10,366 nt of DNA from Cellulomonadaceae bacterium (lineage in GTDB: Bacteria; Actinomycetota; Actinomycetes; Actinomycetales; Cellulomonadaceae). Below are positions 6,171 through 10,366 of the stretch, one piece after another. Position 1 is the first letter of the stretch; each line of letters begins with the position of its first letter. Location of the stretch: the NCBI GenBank assembly GCA_031283115.1, contig JAITCK010000105.1, forward strand, positions 1 to 10,366. The letters run 5' to 3'. The notes under the pieces are model-generated. The model ran no database searches. It saw only the letters and a list, made by a program, of their open reading frames with translations, and was not told where the DNA came from. The position numbers were made by a program, and so were the translations under genes.

Positions 6171-6875
6171 ATGACCCGAGTTGTTTTGGCTGAAGACGAT
6201 CCGGCCATTGCTGAGCCGCTGGCCCGCGCCTTGACCCGTGAGGGATACCAGACCATCGTCTCCGGTACCGGGCAGGGCGCCATCGACGCGGCCCCCACTG
6301 CCGACTTGCTGGTACTCGACCTTGGCCTGCCGGACATGGACGGCCTGGACGTGTCGCGGCGCCTGCGGGCAGACGGACAAACCGTGCCCATCCTCATCCT
6401 CACCGCCCGCGCCGATGAGGTAGACCTGGTTGTTGGCCTGGATGCTGGCGCTGACGACTACGTGACCAAGCCCTTCCGCCTGGCCGAACTTTTGGCCCGC
6501 GTGCGCGCCATACTGCGCCGCACCCACGTCGAATCCCCGGCAGCCCCCGAATCGCTGCGGGCGCAAGACGTGCAAATCGACGTGTCCGCCCACCGGGCCT
6601 TCCAAGGCGACCGGGAACTTCACCTGGCCACCAAAGAGTTTGACCTGCTCAAAGTGCTGGTCAGCAACGTGGGCAATGTGGTTGACCGGGAAACTCTCAT
6701 GCGGGACGTGTGGGATTCCGGCATGGCCGGTTCCACCAAAACCCTGGACATGCACATTTCCTGGGTGCGCCGCAAACTCGGCGATGACGCAAACCAGCCC
6801 CGTTACATCACTACGGTGCGCGGCCTAGGCTTCCGTTTCGAACCTGCACCCCCGGCGCCCGACACGTCGATGTAA
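6171..6875 (+). CDS. OmpR/PhoB-family response regulator
   Basis: This 234-residue transcription regulator pairs with the kinase gene one base downstream. The receiver domain (about 3-115) shows the acidic pair D9-D10, phospho-acceptor D50 in LVLDLGLPDMDG, T78 in LILTARA and K100 in YVTKPF. The winged helix-turn-helix (about 130-226) contains ATKEFDLLKVL, KTLDMHISWVRRKLGDD and ITTVRGLGFRFE. All are intact and the length is normal for the family. ATG 6171 is chosen because the receiver fold begins directly there (MTRVVLAEDDPAIAEPL) and TACGAT stands six bases upstream. The frame is open to about 6102, but that extension would only add unstructured sequence. It is transcribed divergently from the other two-component system. 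It heads a cluster with its kinase and gtrA, so surface or envelope control is a reasonable but unproven guess. Confidence 0.95.
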   Translation: MTRVVLAEDDPAIAEPLARALTREGYQTIVSGTGQGAIDAAPTADLLVLDLGLPDMDGLDVSRRLRADGQTVPILILTARADEVDLVVGLDAGADDYVTKPFRLAELLARVRAILRRTHVESPAAPESLRAQDVQIDVSAHRAFQGDRELHLATKEFDLLKVLVSNVGNVVDRETLMRDVWDSGMAGSTKTLDMHISWVRRKLGDDANQPRYITTVRGLGFRFEPAPPAPDTSM

Positions 6876-6876
6876 C

Positions 6877-8415
6877 GTGCGCCGTCGCATCCTCATGGCG
6901 ACCCTGTCTGCCGTGGTCGTCGCCGTCATTCTGCTGGGTGTCCCCCTGTCTGTTGTTGGGGTTCGCTACGTCATGGATTCCGACCAACAGCGGCTGTCAG
7001 ACCGGCTCGACCGGTTTATGGCGGCCTTCACCTCGGCAGAAGGTCGCGGCGAACCCGTGTCCGACGTGGCCATCATCAGCGTCGTCCAAGGCCGGGCTGG
7101 TGACACGGCCGGATATTTGACCGTCAACATGCCCGACGGGTCACATATTGGCGGCGGTACCCCCATTACCGGCCCAACTATGACAGTGGGCGGCACCACG
7201 GAATCTGGTACGTCGGTGACGTTGACCGTGTCTTCGGTGGCCACCTGGGTGCGTGGCGCCCAGCTAGTCACCCTGGTCACAGCGGTAGCCGTCGTTGCTG
7301 TGGGGGCGGGCGTGACCATCGCTGTATGGCAGGCCAACCGCCTGTCGGCGCCGCTCATGTATTTGGCGGCTTCCGCCGAACAGTTAGGGTCTGGGCAGGT
7401 GCGGCCCCGGCTGGAACCGTCTGGTGTGGAAGAAATCGACCTGGTTGCCGACGAGTTAGCCCGCACGTCAGACCGGCTGGCCGGGCGCCTGGCAGCGGAA
7501 CGACAGTTCGCCTCTGATGCCTCACACCAGTTGCGTACCCCTCTGACGGCCCTGTCCATGCGGTTGGAAGAAATCCAGTTCATGTCTGACAACCCGGACG
7601 TGCAAGAAGAAGCCCGAATCTCGCTGGAACAGGTAGAACGCCTGGTGGGCGTGGTCGCAGACCTGCGTGCCACGTCACGCCGCCTTGATGCCGGAACCAC
7701 CGAGCCTGTGACCATGACCGACATTGCCGCCCAGCAGGCCGAAGAGTGGGCTACCGCCTACGCCGAGGCCGGGCGTGAACTCGTCTTCGATATTCCCGAG
7801 AGTCTGCGCGTGTTAGCGACCCCCGGCGCTCTGGCCCAGGTGGTGGCCACCTTGATAGAAAACTCTCTCAAACATGGCGGCGGAACCACCACACTGACCG
7901 GAAGTGAATCCGGTGGCTCGGTCACCTTGGAACTGCGCGACCAAGGCGACGGCGTACCCGACGAGTTAGCAACCCGAATCTTCGAAAGGGGAGTAACCAG
8001 CGGAAACGGCGGCACCGGCCTGGGTTTGGCTCTGGCCCGCGACCTGGTTGCTACCGACGGTGGCCGCATCGTACTCAAACAGCAGGTGCCCGCCGTGTTT
8101 GCCATCCACCTAGCCGGAGTGCCCAAAGGTTTCGACCCTGGCGTGGTGCTGCCGCCCGGATCCGTTGTCAGCCCCCGCCGCCGCAGGCGCGCCCGCAAAC
8201 AAGCCGCCAGCGAGGTAGCCCGCAAGATTGCGACGGCTGCCCTACCGACAGTGGCTGCGCCGGAAGATGCCACATCGCCAGGATCAGCGCCGACAGGAGC
8301 CGTCCCCACGGATGCTCCGTCGACGGGGGCTGTTGCGACAGGTGGTGTTGCGACGGGTGTTGTTCCGACGGCCCCTCCCTCCGCCTTCACCCACTGGGAT
8401 GGCGGCCCCGCATGA
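6877..8415 (+). CDS. HAMP-domain sensor histidine kinase with repeat-bearing C-terminal tail
   Basis: This 512-residue membrane kinase is the partner of the preceding OmpR-type regulator (TAA, one base, GTG). Two membrane helices (about 7-32 and 127-151) enclose a sensor domain of roughly 95 residues outside the membrane. A HAMP linker follows (about 152-205), then the HisKA helix with ASDASHQLRTPLTAL (phospho-acceptor H217). The ATPase domain has IENSLKHG (N329), DQGDGVP (355-361) and GGTGLGLALA (378-387). Catalytic parts end near residue 413. About 100 further residues form an odd, probably disordered tail: a basic patch SPRRRRRARK (432-441), then low-complexity Ala/Pro/Thr/Gly sequence with six consecutive five-residue repeats (471-500). 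Its stop overlaps the gtrA start (ATGA). The GTG start lacks a good ribosome site, so translation is probably coupled to the regulator. Confidence 0.93.
   Translation: MRRRILMATLSAVVVAVILLGVPLSVVGVRYVMDSDQQRLSDRLDRFMAAFTSAEGRGEPVSDVAIISVVQGRAGDTAGYLTVNMPDGSHIGGGTPITGPTMTVGGTTESGTSVTLTVSSVATWVRGAQLVTLVTAVAVVAVGAGVTIAVWQANRLSAPLMYLAASAEQLGSGQVRPRLEPSGVEEIDLVADELARTSDRLAGRLAAERQFASDASHQLRTPLTALSMRLEEIQFMSDNPDVQEEARISLEQVERLVGVVADLRATSRRLDAGTTEPVTMTDIAAQQAEEWATAYAEAGRELVFDIPESLRVLATPGALAQVVATLIENSLKHGGGTTTLTGSESGGSVTLELRDQGDGVPDELATRIFERGVTSGNGGTGLGLALARDLVATDGGRIVLKQQVPAVFAIHLAGVPKGFDPGVVLPPGSVVSPRRRRRARKQAASEVARKIATAALPTVAAPEDATSPGSAPTGAVPTDAPSTGAVATGGVATGVVPTAPPSAFTHWDGGPA
8287..8376 (+). repeat. 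Six 15-bp (pentapeptide) imperfect tandem repeats in kinase tail
   Basis: The translated units are APTGA, VPTDA, PSTGA, VATGG, VATGV and VPTAP, each five codons. At DNA level the fourth and fifth units are nearly identical (GTTGCGACAGGTGGT, GTTGCGACGGGTGTT). The unit is a multiple of three, so copy-number change keeps the frame. Confidence 0.75.
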
Positions 8416-8954
8416 CCGTCGAAGACGCCAAGGCCGCCGAAGACGCCAAGGTTGCCGATGACGCCAAGGTTGCCAAGGTCGCCGGGGTGACTATCGGCGG
8501 CCTGCGCGGCCTGCTGTCCATGCTGGATGTGCGCGACCCTGCCCAGCGGGTTCGCTTGCAGGCTTTTACCCGTGAGATTCTCCGGTTCGGGGCTGTGGGC
8601 GGGGTGGCCTTTGTCGTGAACTTTGGGGTGTTCAACCTGAGCCGCCTGTTGGGCATGAGTCCCATTCCGGCCAACATTATCGCCACCGTTATTGCCACCT
8701 GCGTGGCCTGGGCTGGCAACAGGTGGTGGACTTTTGGCGACCACAAGTCCCCTGCACGCGGGCGTGAATTGGCGGCCTTTTTCATCATCAACCTTATTGG
8801 CCTGGTCATTGAGACCGTTCCGCTGGGTGTGACGCATTATCTGCTGGGTTTGACGGCCTTGAGTATCGACAATGCGGCCAAGTTTGGCGGAACCGTCATC
8901 GGAACGGTTTTCCGCTATATCGCCTACAAAAAGTGGGTTTTCGCGGGCAGATGA
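8412..8954 (+). CDS. GtrA-family membrane protein
   Basis: This 180-residue protein has four membrane helices (about 57-80, 86-104, 120-146 and 155-173). GtrA hallmarks are present: FGAVGGVAFVVNFGVF at the first helix, NRWWTF (103-108), and the C-terminal FRYIAYKKWVF. Members of the family are linked to moving polyprenyl-phosphate sugars across the membrane or to cell-wall arabinogalactan and O-antigen glucosylation. The family does not fix the sugar or partner. The first 55 residues are not part of the usual domain and start with three six-residue repeats (EDAKAA, EDAKVA, DDAKVA). The start overlaps the kinase stop as ATGA. A later in-frame ATG at 8520 would remove the repeats but has no ribosome site. 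Co-transcription with a two-component pair suggests a linked surface-glycan role. Confidence 0.92.
   Translation: MTVEDAKAAEDAKVADDAKVAKVAGVTIGGLRGLLSMLDVRDPAQRVRLQAFTREILRFGAVGGVAFVVNFGVFNLSRLLGMSPIPANIIATVIATCVAWAGNRWWTFGDHKSPARGRELAAFFIINLIGLVIETVPLGVTHYLLGLTALSIDNAAKFGGTVIGTVFRYIAYKKWVFAGR
8421..8474 (+). repeat. Three 18-bp tandem repeats at start of gtrA-family gene
   Basis: Units at 8421-8438, 8439-8456 and 8457-8474 have the pattern GAAGACGCCAAGGYYGCC, with GAT in place of the first GAA in the third, and a partial fourth unit follows (AAGGTCGCC). They encode a charged, alanine-rich, likely helical N-terminus. The unit length keeps the frame. Confidence 0.85.
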
Positions 8955-8999
8955 CGGGAGACGTTGGGCCGGTACGGGTAGGTGCGGGTGGGCGCCGGG

Positions 9000-9005
9000 T
9001 AAAAT
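9000..9005 (+). promoter_or_regulatory. Candidate -10 box of purK (TAAAAT)
   Basis: TAAAAT is followed by eight bases and the GTG at 9014, giving a leaderless or nearly leaderless start. It is framed by two GGCGCC palindromes (8991-8996 and 9007-9012), which could form a six-base stem or bind a regulator. No -35 element is clear. Confidence 0.45.
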
Positions 9006-9013
9006 AGGCGCCT

Positions 9014-10303
9014 GTGACTTCTGCTTCGCGTTCCACGTTCCCTGGGCCTGTCGTGGCTGTTGTTGGCGGCGGGCAGTTGGCCCGCATGATGGCCCCGGCA
9101 GCAGGCGAGTTGGGGGTGCGGTTGCGGGCCCTAGTCGAGGCAGCCGACGGGGCAACAGCGCAGGTTGTTGTCGATTCGCATGTGGGTGTGGCCAGTGATG
9201 ATGAGGCCATCCGGGCGCTGATCACCCCTAGCGCGTTTGGCAGGGATGACGCCGACGCGGACGTGCTCACTTTTGAACACGAGCATGTGCCGGGTGACCT
9301 GCTGCGCGACATTATTGACCACGGGATCCCCGTCAACCCTGGCCCGGACGCCCTGGTGTATGCCCAAAACAAGATTGCTATGCGGCAGGCGATGGAACGG
9401 TTGGGCCTGCCCAACCCCCGCTGGGCTGCCCTGCCTGTCGATCCTGTCGAGGCGGGACGGGTGCTGGACGCTTTCATCGCTGAGGCTCCCGTCGGGCCAG
9501 ACGGCAGCCGGGAGGTTGTTGTCAAAACGTCCCGCGGAGGTTACGACGGCAAGGGCGTGCGCGTCGTATCGTCGGCAGACCAGGTGGCCGACTGGATGGC
9601 TGCCGCCGCAGCCCCGCCCGCCCATGCGGCCGGGTCGCTGGCCCCCACCAGCGGCGTGCAACTGCTGGTCGAAGACAAGGTGCCCTTCACCCGTGAACTG
9701 GCCGTGCAGGTGGCGCGGCGACCATCGGGCGACATGCGGGTGTGGCCTGTTGTTGAGTCGATCCAGCGTGGGGGAGTGTGCTCCGAAGTGATCGCCCCCG
9801 CCCCCGGCCTCACCGAGGCGGAAGGCGTGGAGATTGGGCGGATAGCCACCCGTGTTGCCGAAGGCTTGGACGTGACCGGTGTGCTGGCTGTCGAACTGTT
9901 CGAAGCGCCCGGCCCTGGCGGTGAGCCTGTCGTCTACGTCAACGAGTTGGCGATGCGGCCCCACAACTCCGGCCACTGGACCATCGACGGGGCGGTGACC
10001 AGCCAGTTTGAACAGCATTTGCGGGCCGTGCTGGATTGGCCGTTAGGCGCCACAGATGCCAAAGCCCCTTGGACGGTGATGGCTAACGTGCTGGGCTCCA
10101 CCCTGACCGACCTGACCGACGCCCTACCCCAACTGATGGAACGCTTCCCCGAAGCGAAAGTTAACCTTTACGGCAAAGGCATCCGGGCTGGGCGTAAGTT
10201 AGGCCACGTCAACGTCAGCGGCGACAACTTAGAAACGGTGCGCCAACGCGCCATGGATGCCGCCGCCCTGCTACGTGGCGAAAAGATTGGAGACACACCA
10301 TGA
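9014..10303 (+). CDS. purK: N5-carboxyaminoimidazole ribonucleotide synthase PurK
   Basis: This ATP-grasp enzyme of de novo purine synthesis converts AIR, bicarbonate and ATP to N5-CAIR in the cytosol, which PurE then isomerises. It has 429 residues, somewhat longer than the usual 350-400. Visible signatures are VVGGGQLARMM (16-26), TFEHEHVP (86-93), KTSRGGYDGKG (171-181) in the ATP-binding loop, VPFTRELAVQVAR (223-235), AVELF (292-296), NELAMRPHNSGHWTIDG (310-326) and LYGKGIRAGRKLGHVN (385-400). An Ala/Pro-rich insert at about 195-214, inside the ATP-grasp B domain, explains part of the extra length. GTG 9014 fits the fold start and the TAAAAT box eight bases upstream. The stop overlaps the purE start by ATGA, so the two enzymes are translationally coupled. 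Confidence 0.97.
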   Translation: MTSASRSTFPGPVVAVVGGGQLARMMAPAAGELGVRLRALVEAADGATAQVVVDSHVGVASDDEAIRALITPSAFGRDDADADVLTFEHEHVPGDLLRDIIDHGIPVNPGPDALVYAQNKIAMRQAMERLGLPNPRWAALPVDPVEAGRVLDAFIAEAPVGPDGSREVVVKTSRGGYDGKGVRVVSSADQVADWMAAAAAPPAHAAGSLAPTSGVQLLVEDKVPFTRELAVQVARRPSGDMRVWPVVESIQRGGVCSEVIAPAPGLTEAEGVEIGRIATRVAEGLDVTGVLAVELFEAPGPGGEPVVYVNELAMRPHNSGHWTIDGAVTSQFEQHLRAVLDWPLGATDAKAPWTVMANVLGSTLTDLTDALPQLMERFPEAKVNLYGKGIRAGRKLGHVNVSGDNLETVRQRAMDAAALLRGEKIGDTP

Positions 10304-10366
10304 GCACGCAACCCCTAGTCGGCATCGTCATGGGGTCGGATTCGGATTGGCCCACCATGATGGGGG
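10300..10366 (+). CDS. purE: N5-carboxyaminoimidazole ribonucleotide mutase PurE (5' fragment)
   Basis: Only the first 22 codons are inside the window. They read MSTQPLVGIVMGSDSDWPTM then MG, and contain the GSDSDW substrate-binding motif that marks the N-terminus of PurE. The enzyme rearranges N5-CAIR to CAIR, the step after PurK. The ATG overlaps the purK stop (ATGA), and GGAGA at 10289-10293, six bases upstream, is a good ribosome site. Confidence 0.95.
   Translation, partial: MSTQPLVGIVMGSDSDWPTMMG

Noticed and set aside
7758..9155. Minus-strand open frame (465 codons) across the kinase tail, gtrA and the purK start
   Set aside because: It covers three recognised plus-strand genes and their overlaps. 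Its translation is low-complexity Pro, Arg and Ser with no family features.
9131..10018. Minus-strand open frame (295 codons) inside purK
   Set aside because: Antisense to all the conserved PurK motifs, and the product resembles no family.
1..10366. tRNA, rRNA, CRISPR array, insertion sequence, phage or attachment site
   Set aside because: No cloverleaf, array of spaced repeats, transposase motif or terminal inverted repeat was seen. The region looks like ordinary chromosomal backbone.

Overview
The window is dense, GC-rich DNA with strong third-position GC bias. The coding style and gene content suggest a high-GC Gram-positive (Actinomycetota), possibly Actinomycetaceae or a relative. The genus cannot be fixed from the sequence. 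There are ten protein-coding genes (two cut by the window edges), short intergenic gaps, and no tRNA, rRNA, CRISPR array or insertion sequence that I can see.

Left half, all on the minus strand. Reading in the direction of transcription, a NarL-family two-component system comes first (kinase 4792-6048, regulator 4089-4787). A 195-bp control region follows, then an ABC-transport operon: ATPase 3138-3893, a 35-codon small ORF 3031-3138, and a large FtsX-type permease 371-3031. The small ORF is joined to both neighbours by one-base TGATG overlaps. Beyond a 113-bp gap carrying a perfect DnaA-box sequence is the 5' part of another minus-strand gene (1-257, unrecognised).

Right half, all on the plus strand, divergent from the kinase across 122 bp. 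An OmpR-family regulator (6171-6875) and its membrane kinase (6877-8415) are followed with ATGA overlap by a GtrA-family membrane protein (8412-8954). After 59 bp come purK (9014-10303) and the first codons of purE (10300 to the edge), again overlapping by ATGA. PurK and PurE perform successive steps of de novo purine synthesis (AIR to N5-CAIR to CAIR).

How the genes may work together: the NarL-type pair probably controls the adjacent MacB-like/FtsX transporter, a layout typical of cell-envelope stress or antimicrobial-peptide resistance modules. Two related dyads in front of the ATPase gene are candidate operators. The OmpR-type pair is co-transcribed with gtrA, which suggests a cell-surface sugar or envelope role. 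The purine genes appear to have their own promoter.

The most notable points are the coupled 35-codon ORF inside the ABC operon, the twin dyads, a recurring TANNNT box 6-8 bases before four start codons (leaderless transcription), and in-frame repeat expansions at the end of the second kinase and the start of GtrA.
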